A stretch of DNA of 7,596 nucleotides from Brevundimonas sp. UBA4609 (GCA_002386585.1 DGIZ01000246.1:1-7596); one strand, 5' to 3'; shown: positions 1 to 6,483, numbered from the stretch's first letter. The notes: a model not told the origin generated them from the letters alone. Program-made: numbers and translations.

Positions 1-26
1 TTCCGCGGGGATGAGCGGAATATAGA

Positions 27-1373
27 ATGCGCTACCTCCCCCTGACGCCCGACGACCGTGAGGCCATGCTGGCCGCCATCGGCGCCAAATCCATCGACGA
101 CCTGTTCATCGACGTGCCGCAGGCCGCGCGCCGCGACGGCTTCGTCGACCTGCCCCGCGTGGCGGGCGAGCTGGAGGTCGAACGCGCCCTCTCGACCATG
201 GCGAGCAAGAACGCCACGGCCGGAACCGTGCCCTTCTTCTGCGGCGCCGGGGCCTATAAGCACCACGTCCCGGCCACGGTGGACCATGTGATCCAGCGGT
301 CGGAGTTCCTGACCAGCTACACCCCCTATCAGCCGGAAATCGCCCAAGGGACCCTGCAGTACCTGTACGAGTTCCAGACCCAGGTCGCGAACCTGACCGG
401 CATGGAAGTCGCCAACGCCTCGCTTTATGACGGCTCGACCGCCATGGCCGAGGGCGTGCTGATGGCCACCCGCGTGACCCGCCGCAACAAGGCCGTCATC
501 TCGGGCGGGGTCCACCCCCACTACGTCAAGGCGACCGAGACCGTGGTCCACGCCGTCGGCGTCGAGACTGAAGCCCTGACCGCCGCCGTCGACGCCGAAG
601 ACGCCGTCATCGCCGCCATCGACAAGGACACGGCCTGCGTCGTCGTCCAGACCCCGAACGTCTTCGGCACGGCCACCGACGTGACGAAGATCGCCGAGGC
701 CGCCCACGCCGCCGGCGCCCTGCTGATCGTCGTGACGACCGAGGCCGTGTCGATGGGCCTGCTGAAGTCGCCCGGCGAAATGGGTGCCGACATCGTCGCG
801 GCCGAGGGCCAGTCGATCGGCAACGCCCTGAACTTCGGCGGCCCCTACATCGGCCTGTTCGCCACCCGCGAGAAGCTGCTGCGCCAGACGCCCGGCCGCT
901 ACTGCGGCGAGACGGTGGACGCCGAGGGCAAGCGCGGCTTCGTCCTGACCCTGTCGACGCGCGAGCAGCACATCCGCCGCGACAAGGCCACGTCGAACAT
1001 CTGCACCAACTCGGGCCTGTGCTGCCTGGCCTTCACCATCCACATGAGCCTTCTGGGCGAGACGGGCCTGCGCCAGTTGGCCCTGCTGAACCACGAGAAG
1101 GCGCTCGCCACGCGCGACGCCCTGGCTGCCATTCCGGGCGTCGAGATCCTGACCCCGCGCTTCTTCAACGAGTTCGCGGTCAAGCTGCCGAAGAACGCCG
1201 CCGCCGTGGTTCAGACGATGGCCGACAACGGCGTCCTGTGCGGCGTGCCCTACAGCCGCCTGAACCCGGATGCGGGTCTCGACGACGTCCTGCTGGTCGC
1301 CGCTACCGAGACCACGCTGGACGCCGACATCAGGATCCTGGCGGGTGCGCTCGCCAAGGTTCTGGCCGCCTAA
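27..1373 (+). CDS. gcvPA: Glycine dehydrogenase (decarboxylating) subunit 1, P-protein alpha-type half
   Basis: This is the N-terminal-half subunit of the two-subunit P-protein. With GcvPB it decarboxylates glycine and passes the aminomethyl group to the lipoyl arm of the H-protein in the cytoplasmic glycine cleavage system. The 448 residues match the usual length of this family. Visible conserved blocks are [15 protein letters not shown] (71-85), the [21 protein letters not shown] block (97-117), [14 protein letters not shown] (130-143), GRYCGET (290-296) and [20 protein letters not shown] (312-331). It has the aminotransferase type I fold but lacks the catalytic PLP lysine, which is on GcvPB. 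The ATG at 27 gives the expected N-terminus ([11 protein letters not shown]) and has a weak GAGCGGA-type ribosome site about 7 bases upstream. The stop lies 15 bases before gcvPB, so the two are co-transcribed. The operon promoter, and any glycine riboswitch, would lie outside the window. Confidence 0.97.
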   Translation: MRYLPLTPDDREAMLAAIGAKSIDDLFIDVPQAARRDGFVDLPRVAGELEVERALSTMASKNATAGTVPFFCGAGAYKHHVPATVDHVIQRSEFLTSYTPYQPEIAQGTLQYLYEFQTQVANLTGMEVANASLYDGSTAMAEGVLMATRVTRRNKAVISGGVHPHYVKATETVVHAVGVETEALTAAVDAEDAVIAAIDKDTACVVVQTPNVFGTATDVTKIAEAAHAAGALLIVVTTEAVSMGLLKSPGEMGADIVAAEGQSIGNALNFGGPYIGLFATREKLLRQTPGRYCGETVDAEGKRGFVLTLSTREQHIRRDKATSNICTNSGLCCLAFTIHMSLLGETGLRQLALLNHEKALATRDALAAIPGVEILTPRFFNEFAVKLPKNAAAVVQTMADNGVLCGVPYSRLNPDAGLDDVLLVAATETTLDADIRILAGALAKVLAA

Positions 1374-1388
1374 GGGGAGATTGGAACC

Positions 1389-2966
1389 ATGAGCACGATG
1401 AACACTGTCGGCCGCCCGACCGCCCCGAACGCCGCCTCGGACGCTTCCTACAAGCCCGCCACCCTGACCGGCGGCCGCGGCCTGCTGCAGGACGAGCCGC
1501 TGATCTTCGAAGGCGAAGGCTGGGGCAAGACCGGCGTCGACCTGCCTAAGCCCGCCACGGACGGCTCGGATCTGGGCGATCTGGTCCGCAAGGACCCGAT
1601 CGGCCTGCCCGGCCTGTCGGAGCCCGAGGCCATGCGCCACTATGTGCGCCTGAGCCAGAAGAACCACGCCATCGACCTGGCCATCTATCCGCTGGGTTCG
1701 TGCACGATGAAGCACAACCCGCGCCTGAACGAAAAGATGGCGCGCCTGCCGGGCTTTTCGGACATCCACCCGCTGCAGCCGCAGTCGACGGTGCAGGGCG
1801 CGCTGGAGCTGATGGACCAGCTGGCCCACTGGCTGACGACGCTGACGGGGATGCCTGCGGTGGCCCTGTCGCCCAAGGCCGGCGCCCACGGCGAACTGTG
1901 CGGCCTGATGGCCATCCGCGCCGCCCACCAGGCCAAGGGCGAGCATGAGCAGCGCCGCAAGGTGCTGGTCCCCACCTCAGCCCACGGCACCAACCCGGCC
2001 ACGGCCGCTTTCGTCGGCTATTCGGTGGTCGAAGTGGCCCAGACCGACGACGGCCGCGTCGACGTGGCTGATCTGGCGTCGAAGCTGGGTCCGGACGTGG
2101 CGGCCATCATGGTCACCAACCCGAACACCTGCGGCCTGTTCGAGCGCGACATCCTGGAGATCAGCCGCCTGACCCACGAGGCGGGCGCCTATTTCTACTG
2201 CGACGGCGCCAACTTCAACGCCATCGTCGGCCGGGTGCGCCCCGGCGACCTGGGCGTCGACGCCATGCACATCAACCTGCACAAGACCTTCTCGACGCCG
2301 CACGGCGGCGGCGGTCCGGGCGCGGGTCCGGTCGTGCTGTCGGAGGCCCTGGCCCCCTTCGCCCCCGCCCCGTGGGTGGTGAACACCGGTGACGGCTACA
2401 AGCTGGTCGAGCGCGAGGAAGACGAGGCCGAACAGGCCTTCGGCCGCCTGTGCGCCTTCCAGGGCCAGATGGGCATGTATGTCCGCGCCCTCAGCTACAT
2501 GATGTCCCACGGCTCCGACGGCCTGCGTCAGGTGGCCGAGGACGCCGTGCTGAACGCCAACTACATCAAGGTCCGCCTCGAAGACCTGATGAGCCCGGCC
2601 TTCCCCGACGGCCCCTGCATGCACGAGGCCCTGTTCGACGACGAATGGCTGAAGGGCACGGACATCACCACGCTCGACTTCGCCAAGGCGATGATCGACG
2701 AGGGCTTCCACCCGATGACCATGTATTTCCCTCTGGTCGTCCACGGGGCCATGCTGATCGAGCCGACCGAGACGGAGTCCAAGGCCGAACTGGATCGCTT
2801 CATCGAGGCCATGCGCCTGCTGGCGGGCGCCGCCAAGGCCGGCGACGTCGAACGCTTCAAGGGCGCGCCCTTCCATGCGCCCCTGCGGCGTCTGGACGAG
2901 ACCCGCGCCGCGCGTTCGCCGCGTCTGCGCTGGGCCGCGCCGGAAGGCTCCAACCGCGCCGGCTGA
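1389..2966 (+). CDS. gcvPB: Glycine dehydrogenase (decarboxylating) subunit 2, PLP-binding half of P-protein
   Basis: This is the PLP-carrying subunit of the split P-protein; it forms the active heterotetramer with GcvPA. Its 525 residues are normal or slightly long for the family. Diagnostic blocks are YPLGSCTMKHNPR (100-112), SAHGTNPATA (197-206), YCDGANFNA (270-278) and HINLHKTFSTPHGGGGPG (294-311). Lys299 in that last block is the expected PLP Schiff-base lysine, and Asp272 is the likely ring-nitrogen partner by family analogy. The C-terminus (APFHAPLRRLDETRAAR) is also typical. The ATG at 1389 follows an AGGGGAGA ribosome site at about 1372-1379; a second in-frame ATG at 1398 is less well spaced. 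The gene is the last of its operon in the window and is followed by a hairpin terminator. A long reverse-strand open frame over its 3' half is a codon-bias shadow. Confidence 0.97.
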   Translation: MSTMNTVGRPTAPNAASDASYKPATLTGGRGLLQDEPLIFEGEGWGKTGVDLPKPATDGSDLGDLVRKDPIGLPGLSEPEAMRHYVRLSQKNHAIDLAIYPLGSCTMKHNPRLNEKMARLPGFSDIHPLQPQSTVQGALELMDQLAHWLTTLTGMPAVALSPKAGAHGELCGLMAIRAAHQAKGEHEQRRKVLVPTSAHGTNPATAAFVGYSVVEVAQTDDGRVDVADLASKLGPDVAAIMVTNPNTCGLFERDILEISRLTHEAGAYFYCDGANFNAIVGRVRPGDLGVDAMHINLHKTFSTPHGGGGPGAGPVVLSEALAPFAPAPWVVNTGDGYKLVEREEDEAEQAFGRLCAFQGQMGMYVRALSYMMSHGSDGLRQVAEDAVLNANYIKVRLEDLMSPAFPDGPCMHEALFDDEWLKGTDITTLDFAKAMIDEGFHPMTMYFPLVVHGAMLIEPTETESKAELDRFIEAMRLLAGAAKAGDVERFKGAPFHAPLRRLDETRAARSPRLRWAAPEGSNRAG

Positions 2967-2992
2967 TCGGGTCTGCAAGCCTGAGTTCAGGG

Positions 2993-3030
2993 AACGCCGT
3001 GTCTTTCGGGACACGGCGTTCTGCATTTCT
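2993..3030 (+). terminator. Hairpin terminator after gcvPB
   Basis: A perfect 11-base inverted repeat, AACGCCGTGTC at 2993-3003 and GACACGGCGTT at 3010-3020, encloses a six-base loop (TTTCGG). The loop can close further into a UUCG tetraloop through a U-G pair. It starts 26 bases after the gcvPB stop. The tail (CTGCATTTCT) has only a weak U tract, so termination may be partial or helped by Rho. The position and the perfect stem make a role in ending the gcv transcript likely. Confidence 0.75.
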
Positions 3031-3137
3031 GAGCCGACTTACGAAAGCGTCATGGCGACGCCGCCTTTCGGCCTTGTCTCGTGCGTTTACTGATTGTCGG
3101 CCCTCCCTGGCCGAATCCTTGTTCGAGACGCCGCCCC

Positions 3138-3542
3138 GTGACCCTGGTCCTGCCATCGCTGCGCCCGCCTCCGCCGCCCCGTCCGGGGCTGGCGCGGCGT
3201 CTGCGTCGCCTGGCCCTGATGGCCGTGGGCTTCGTGGTCATCCTGCTGGGCGTGCTGATTGCGCCCCTGCCCGGCCCCGGCGGCGTGCCGGTCATCGCCC
3301 TGGGTCTCGTCATCGTCCTGCGCAACTCCTGGTGGGCCAAGCGTCAGTTCATCCGCGCCCAGCGCGCTCGGCCCAAATGGGTCTATCCCTTCCGCCGCCT
3401 GATGCGGAAGAAGCCCGAGATCGCTCCCGTCTTCTGGCAGCAGACCCTGCGCGCCGAGAAGATGGTGCTGCGCCGTCGTCGTCGCCCCCTGGCCCGCTTC
3501 CGCCGCCGCCTGCGCCGGGCCTGGCGCGCCTTTCGACAATAA
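3138..3542 (+). CDS. Small two-helix membrane protein of the PGPGW (putative transmembrane) type
   Basis: The product is a predicted inner-membrane protein of unknown function, 134 residues from the GTG at 3138. A proline-rich N-terminus (about 6-17) and a basic stretch are followed by two hydrophobic helices (about 24-43 and 50-62). They are separated by the tight turn LPGPGG (44-49), the signature position of the PGPGW family. A conserved-looking NSWWAKRQFIRAQRARPKWVYPFRRLMRK region follows. The tail from about residue 112 is mostly arginine, so it is expected to be cytoplasmic and able to touch lipid head groups or nucleic acid (inference). Here the family's tryptophan is glycine. The start is uncertain: the in-frame GTG at 3081 would add 19 residues, but those use atypical codons (TTA) and lack a ribosome site. 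The GTG at 3138 has a weak GAGA nine bases upstream. It begins about 118 bases after the gcvPB hairpin. Confidence 0.75.
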   Translation: MTLVLPSLRPPPPPRPGLARRLRRLALMAVGFVVILLGVLIAPLPGPGGVPVIALGLVIVLRNSWWAKRQFIRAQRARPKWVYPFRRLMRKKPEIAPVFWQQTLRAEKMVLRRRRRPLARFRRRLRRAWRAFRQ

Positions 3543-3568
3543 GGCCAAGCCAAGGCAAACACGGCAAT

Positions 3569-3583
3569 GTGAACGACGTTCAC
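3569..3583. promoter_or_regulatory. 15-bp palindrome, candidate repressor operator
   Basis: GTGAACGACGTTCAC is a perfect 7-bp inverted repeat around one central base. It lies 77 bases upstream of the ATG at 3660, between the two membrane-protein genes. Its size and symmetry suit a dimeric helix-turn-helix regulator. No regulator gene is adjacent, so the binding protein is unknown and the operator role is inference. Confidence 0.4.
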
Positions 3584-3606
3584 GCCGTTTCCGCCCGGAA
3601 CGGCGT
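3582..3606 (+). other. Hairpin between the two membrane-protein genes
   Basis: ACGCCGTTTCC (3582-3592) can pair with GGAACGGCGT (3597-3606), with one bulged T and a GCCC loop. It starts about 40 bases after the stop of the PGPGW-type gene. No T run follows (the next bases are ATGCTCCCCC), so it is not a textbook terminator. It could still weaken read-through or structure the leader of the next gene. It overlaps the last two bases of the palindrome at 3569-3583. Confidence 0.45.
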
Positions 3607-3623
3607 ATGCTCCCCCTTGCGTA
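3597..3623 (+). promoter_or_regulatory. Possible EcfG/SigT-type general-stress promoter (weak)
   Basis: GGAAC at 3597-3601 is followed after 18 bases by CGTA at 3620-3623. The alphaproteobacterial general-stress sigma consensus is, from memory, GGAAC, 16-17 bases, CGTT. This is therefore an imperfect match, one base too long and with one mismatch. The position would put the transcript start near 3630, about 30 bases before the ATG at 3660, which is sensible. No convincing housekeeping promoter is visible in the gap. Confidence 0.2.
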
Positions 3624-3643
3624 GTCTCGAAGTTGAAAGCGTT

Positions 3644-3649
3644 GGGAGG
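3644..3649 (+). promoter_or_regulatory. Ribosome binding site GGGAGG
   Basis: This close match to the anti-Shine-Dalgarno sequence sits 10 bases before the ATG at 3660. It decides that start, because it would lie inside the coding region if the TTG at 3633 were used. Confidence 0.75.
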
Positions 3650-3659
3650 CGCTGTTCAC

Positions 3660-4130
3660 ATGATGTCACGCGTAAAAAAGGGAATCATCGCCGGCTTCGT
3701 CGCTACCGTCGCGGTTTCCGTGCTTGAGCTCGTCAATCTGTTCCTCAATCACCTGTTCGATCCCTTTCCGGGGGTCGTGGCCCAGATGTTCGGCATGCCG
3801 GGCAACATGGCCGCCGGATGGGCCATTCACCTGGTGATGGGCACCGTCGTGCTGGGGTCGTTGTTCGGCATAGCCTATCCGCGGTTGCCGACCGCCACGC
3901 CCATCACCAAGGGCATCGTCTTCGCCGTCGGCGCCTGGGTGGCGATGATGCTGTTCATCACCATGGTCGGCGACTACCGGACCTTCACCGGCTCTTCCGG
4001 CTTCGGCACCTTCGGGTGGATGCTGGCGCTGCACATGGTCTTCGGCGCCGTCCTGGGCAATGTCTACGCCCGGCTGGTCGAGCGCGAGAAGCGCGGCGCG
4101 GCCCCGATCGGAGCCGCCCCGGCCCACTAG
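3660..4130 (+). CDS. Four-helix integral membrane protein, DUF6789-like
   Basis: The product is a 156-residue inner-membrane protein of unknown function. Four hydrophobic segments are visible at about 8-28, 51-72, 84-104 and 117-138. Short loops and a charged, alanine-rich C-terminal tail (LVEREKRGAAPIGAAPAH) complete it. The pattern GWAIHLVMGTVVLGSLFG (53-70), then GIVFAVGAWVAMMLF (85-99), then LHMVFGAVLGNVYARL (124-139) resembles the DUF6789 family; this is recalled by eye, not by search. A strong ribosome site, GGGAGG at 3644-3649, is 10 bases before the ATG at 3660, which fixes this start over the ATG at 3663 and the TTG at 3633. It probably has its own transcript, because a hairpin and possible control sites precede it. 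It converges on the ATP synthase operon. No function can be assigned from context. Confidence 0.85.
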   Translation: MMSRVKKGIIAGFVATVAVSVLELVNLFLNHLFDPFPGVVAQMFGMPGNMAAGWAIHLVMGTVVLGSLFGIAYPRLPTATPITKGIVFAVGAWVAMMLFITMVGDYRTFTGSSGFGTFGWMLALHMVFGAVLGNVYARLVEREKRGAAPIGAAPAH

Positions 4131-4176
4131 CCCCGGCTCACCAGACGTCTCGATCCCGACAACCGGATCCGGACAA

Positions 4177-4207
4177 GCAAAAGGCCCCGCCGTCGCCGGC
4201 GGGGCCT
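4177..4207 (-). terminator. Intrinsic terminator of the F0 operon, shared by the convergent gene
   Basis: AGGCCCCGCC (4182-4191) pairs perfectly with GGCGGGGCCT (4198-4207). The G and C flanking the loop can add an eleventh pair. Read on the - strand, the stem is followed directly by TTTTGCTTG, a usable U tract. It lies 36 bases past the atpF stop, so it should end the F0 transcript. Read on the + strand, the tail (GATGCTTTTCGG) is weaker. The hairpin may nonetheless also stop transcription from the gene ending at 4130. Confidence 0.85.
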
Positions 4208-4242
4208 GATGCTTTTCGGGGCCGACTCGACGCCAGAGGCGA

Positions 4243-4758
4243 TCAGTTCAGCTTGCCGCCGATCTGGCCGATGGCCTGGTCGATCAGCGGGTCGGTCTTG
4301 GCGCCGGCGATGCGCGTCGCCAGAATCTGTTGCGCGGCCTTGGCGGCCAGGTCGGCGGCTGCGGCCTTGACCTCTTGGGCGGCCTCAGCCTCGGCCTGGG
4401 CGATGCGACGCTCGGCCAGGGCCTGGCGGCGAGCGGTCGATTCCTCGATCCGCGCCTTGGCGTCGGCTTCCAGGCGCTTGGCGTCGGCCTGGGCGGTGGC
4501 CAGCAGGTCCGCGGCCTGGGCCTCGGCCTCGGCCTTCTCCTGACGGATCTGGGCCAGCATGGCTTCGGCTTCGGCGCGCAGACGGGCGGCCTCGTCCAGA
4601 TCGCCTTGAATCTTGGCGGCCTTGGCGTCCAGGCTGGTCGCGACCAGCTTGGGCACCCCGGCCATCACCACGATGGCGATGAAGATCAGCAGGCCGACGG
4701 CGACCCAGAGCTCGGGATTGGCGATGTCGTAGAAATGGCTGGTCAGGAAGGCGGGCAT
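4243..4758 (-). CDS. atpF: F0F1 ATP synthase subunit b
   Basis: This is one of the two peripheral-stalk subunits that hold F1 against the a subunit during rotation. The 171-residue protein has one N-terminal membrane helix (about 17-35, ELWVAVGLLIFIAIVVMAG). A long, charged, alanine-rich coiled coil follows (about 45-150), with repeated AEAEA/QADAKRLEADAK patterns. It ends in a short delta-binding tail. The open frame runs on far upstream inside the b' gene. The real start is the ATG at 4758, because it gives the typical MPAFL...FWVA-like N-terminus and is preceded by AAGGGAG (about 4766-4772). Its A overlaps the TGA of the b' gene (TGATG), which implies translational coupling and fits b and b' being made as a 1:1 heterodimer. 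It is the last gene of the operon and is followed by a strong terminator. Confidence 0.95.
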   Translation of the reverse strand: MPAFLTSHFYDIANPELWVAVGLLIFIAIVVMAGVPKLVATSLDAKAAKIQGDLDEAARLRAEAEAMLAQIRQEKAEAEAQAADLLATAQADAKRLEADAKARIEESTARRQALAERRIAQAEAEAAQEVKAAAADLAAKAAQQILATRIAGAKTDPLIDQAIGQIGGKLN

Positions 4759-5330
4759 CAGACGGCTCCCTTGATCGCGGCGGCCAGTTCGGCGTCGGTG
4801 GCCTTGGAGCCGGTCAGACGGTCCAGCATGGCGCCGGCGGCGTCGGCCGCAATGGTCGCGACATTGGTCATGGCGGCGTCGCGCGTCTTGGCGATGGCGC
4901 TCTCGGCCTCGGCGATGCGGGCGTTCACCACGGCTTCGTCCGCAGCCAGACGGGCGTTGAATTCTTCGGTGACGCGCTGCTTGGCGGCAGCGGCGGTGGC
5001 GCGGGCGTCGGCGCGGGCCTTTTCGACCTCGGCGCGGGCGGCCTCGGCCTGTTCGGCGGCTTCGGCCTGAACCGAGCGGGCGGCGGCGATGGCGCTGTCG
5101 ATGGTCTGGGCGCGCTCGTCCATCACCTTGCGCAGGCGCGGCGTGAACACCTTGGCCACCAGCACATAGAGGATGACGAACAGGATCAGCAGATAGCCGA
5201 TCTGGCCGGCCCAATGCTGGAATTCGAACTGGGGCAGTCCGCCCGAGGCATGTTCGGCCGCCGCCTGCGTCTCCGCATGAAGGTCGCCGTGCGCCGGGAT
5301 CTGAACGTCGTGTGTGGGGGTGATGGCCAT
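4758..5330 (-). CDS. atpF2: F0F1 ATP synthase subunit b'
   Basis: This is the second peripheral-stalk subunit (b'), found in photosynthetic bacteria and most alphaproteobacteria, where it pairs with b instead of a b homodimer forming. The name atpG is also used for it, but it must not be confused with the gamma subunit. The 190-residue protein starts with a histidine/alanine-rich soluble segment of about 40 residues (MAITPTHDVQ...). One membrane helix follows (about 43-62, QIGYLLILFVILYVLVAKVF), then the family-typical FTPRLRKVMDERAQTI. A long alanine/glutamate-rich coiled coil runs to near the C-terminus. The ATG at 5330 has only a weak ribosome site (AGACGG), 81 bases after atpE. Its stop overlaps the start of atpF. 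A hairpin lies in the gap upstream. Confidence 0.93.
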   Translation of the reverse strand: MAITPTHDVQIPAHGDLHAETQAAAEHASGGLPQFEFQHWAGQIGYLLILFVILYVLVAKVFTPRLRKVMDERAQTIDSAIAAARSVQAEAAEQAEAARAEVEKARADARATAAAAKQRVTEEFNARLAADEAVVNARIAEAESAIAKTRDAAMTNVATIAADAAGAMLDRLTGSKATDAELAAAIKGAV

Positions 5331-5356
5331 GAACCGTCTATCGCTAAGTCAGGACA

Positions 5357-5385
5357 ACGGCGCGCAGGACTGGCCCACGCGCCGT
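5357..5385 (-). other. Hairpin between atpE and the b' gene
   Basis: ACGGCGCG (5357-5364) and CGCGCCGT (5378-5385) form a perfect 8-base, all but one G-C, stem around a 13-base loop. It starts 27 bases after the atpE stop in the direction of transcription and has no following U run, so full termination is unlikely. A role in partial attenuation or in protecting the 3' end of an atpE-containing message is inference. Confidence 0.5.
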
Positions 5386-5411
5386 CTATTCTGAAAGATC
5401 GTGGGCTGGGA

Positions 5412-5636
5412 TCAGCCGAAGATCATCAGGACGCCCAGCACGAAGGCCAGGATGCCCAGGGCTTCGGCCAGGGCCGCGCCGACGAACAGGTTGCCGACTT
5501 GCGAGGCAGCCGCCGCCGGGTTGCGCAGGGCGCCGGCCAGGAAGTTGCCGAAGATGTTGCCGACGGCCAGGGCCGAGCCGATCATGCCGAGGGTGGCCAG
5601 ACCAGCGCCGATGTACTTGGCGGCTTCAGCGTCCAT
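5412..5636 (-). CDS. atpE: F0F1 ATP synthase subunit c
   Basis: This is the proteolipid that forms the rotating proton-carrying ring of F0. The 74-residue hairpin protein has helix 1 (about 8-34), rich in glycine and alanine for tight ring packing. A polar loop with ARG-Asn-Pro (RNP, 38-40) contacts gamma and epsilon. Helix 2 (about 46-73) carries Glu58 in [12 protein letters not shown], the expected proton-binding carboxylate. I see no clear sodium-site polar set around Glu58, so proton coupling is likely. The ATG at 5636 has AGGAA at 5644-5648, seven bases upstream, a better ribosome site than those of atpB, atpI or b'. The 58-base leader is unusually poor in G. Both fit high translation of a subunit needed in about ten or more copies. 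Confidence 0.98.
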   Translation of the reverse strand: MDAEAAKYIGAGLATLGMIGSALAVGNIFGNFLAGALRNPAAAASQVGNLFVGAALAEALGILAFVLGVLMIFG

Positions 5637-5643
5637 GATGATA

Positions 5644-5648
5644 TTCCT
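5644..5648 (-). promoter_or_regulatory. Ribosome binding site of atpE in a G-poor leader
   Basis: AGGAA lies seven bases before the atpE ATG. The 44 bases directly upstream of the start (5637-5680) hold only four G on the coding strand, two of them in this site. The region should therefore be almost free of stable RNA structure. Confidence 0.7.
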
Positions 5649-5694
5649 AGTTCTTTGGAGCGTTGGAGGGTGGGGTTAGTGCTGAACCAGAGCC

Positions 5695-6483
5695 TTAATG
5701 GCCCTCGCCCAGGTTGACCACATCGTTGAGGTAGATGCAGGTCAGAACGGTGAAAACGAAGGCCTGAAGGAAGGCCACGAGGAACTCAAGCGCCGTCATG
5801 GCCACCACCATGCCCAGCGACAGGGCCGCGACGGGAATGAAGGCGTAGGCCAGGCCGCCGGTGACGATGGCCACCGCGCCCAGTTGAACGACGAACTGGG
5901 CGAAGATCTTCAGCGCCACGTGACCGCCCAGCATGTTGCCGAACAGACGAAGGGCCAGGGTGGCCGGACGCAGGATGAAGGACGCCAGTTCAATCAGGCC
6001 GACCGCCCAGCGGATAGCGAGCGGCGCGCTTGACGGCCAGAACAGCTTCAACATGCCAGGGCCGTTCTTGACGAAGCCGATCACGACCACGGTCAGGAAG
6101 GTCAGCACGCCCAGGGTCGCGGTCACGGCCAACTGAGAGGTGGCGGTGAAGGTCAGGAACATGCCCAACAGGTTCATCGACAGAACCATCAGGAACATGG
6201 TGAAGGCGAAGGGGAAATACTTCCGGCCTTCATGACCGATGATGGAGTTGGCCAGGTTGTCGACCATGCCGAACAGGCTCTCGCCCGCGGCCTGCATCCG
6301 GCCCGGCACCACCTTGGCGCCCGAGGTCGCCAGGGTCAGGAAGCCCACCACGCCCACGAAGGCGATGGTCATGGCCACGTGCGAATTGGTGATGGCGATC
6401 ACCTGCTCGCCCAGGACGGGAACATTGACCGTGCCGAACTCGACGAGCGGCTTGACCTCAAATTGTTCAATCGGACCGGCCAT
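5695..6483 (-). CDS. atpB: F0F1 ATP synthase subunit a
   Basis: This is the stator membrane subunit that provides the proton half-channels next to the c ring. The 262-residue polytopic protein has about five to six hydrophobic segments (roughly 34-53, 90-112, 115-137, 159-183, 190-220 and 222-252). The signature LALRLFGNMLGGH holds the essential arginine at Arg179, equivalent to E. coli Arg210. Glu165 (GLIELASF) and Glu233 with the ALEFLVAFLQAFVFTVL block (231-247) belong to the conserved channel region. The MAGPIEQFEVKPL N-terminus is typical of alphaproteobacteria. The ATG at 6483 is five bases after the atpI stop, so translation is probably coupled. A purine-rich AGGGAACGATAGG stretch inside the end of atpI can act as the ribosome site. 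It is followed by atpE after 58 bases. Confidence 0.98.
   Translation of the reverse strand: MAGPIEQFEVKPLVEFGTVNVPVLGEQVIAITNSHVAMTIAFVGVVGFLTLATSGAKVVPGRMQAAGESLFGMVDNLANSIIGHEGRKYFPFAFTMFLMVLSMNLLGMFLTFTATSQLAVTATLGVLTFLTVVVIGFVKNGPGMLKLFWPSSAPLAIRWAVGLIELASFILRPATLALRLFGNMLGGHVALKIFAQFVVQLGAVAIVTGGLAYAFIPVAALSLGMVVAMTALEFLVAFLQAFVFTVLTCIYLNDVVNLGEGH

Noticed and set aside
1..26. 3' end of an upstream gene, possibly gcvH
   Set aside because: Stops occur at 12-14 and 23-25, but the few residues readable before them cannot be matched to the H-protein C-terminus with any confidence.
1977..3026. 349-codon open frame on the - strand opposite gcvPB
   Set aside because: It lies fully over a clearly conserved gene, its protein is low-complexity (rich in G, A, V, H, Q) with no family motif, and it runs through the terminator hairpin. 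Long antisense frames are expected from third-position GC bias.
3052..3093. 13-codon leader peptide ahead of the PGPGW-type gene
   Set aside because: It has no clear ribosome site, no regulatory amino-acid run, and overlaps one of the candidate starts. It is too short to support on its own.
2450..3727. 425-codon open frame on the + strand running from gcvPB into the next genes
   Set aside because: It is out of frame with gcvPB and with both membrane-protein genes, crosses the terminator, and is rich in R, P and G in the manner of a frame-shift shadow.
4330..5070. 246-codon + strand frame across atpF and b'
   Set aside because: It mirrors alanine-rich coiled-coil coding on the other strand and gives a repetitive G/L/A/S-rich product, so it is a shadow.
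4243..5214. A single 323-residue protein covering b and part of b'
   Set aside because: The frame merely stays open upstream of the real atpF start. The upstream part is an arginine/glycine-rich shadow of the b' gene, and the b protein starts at 4758 with a good ribosome site.
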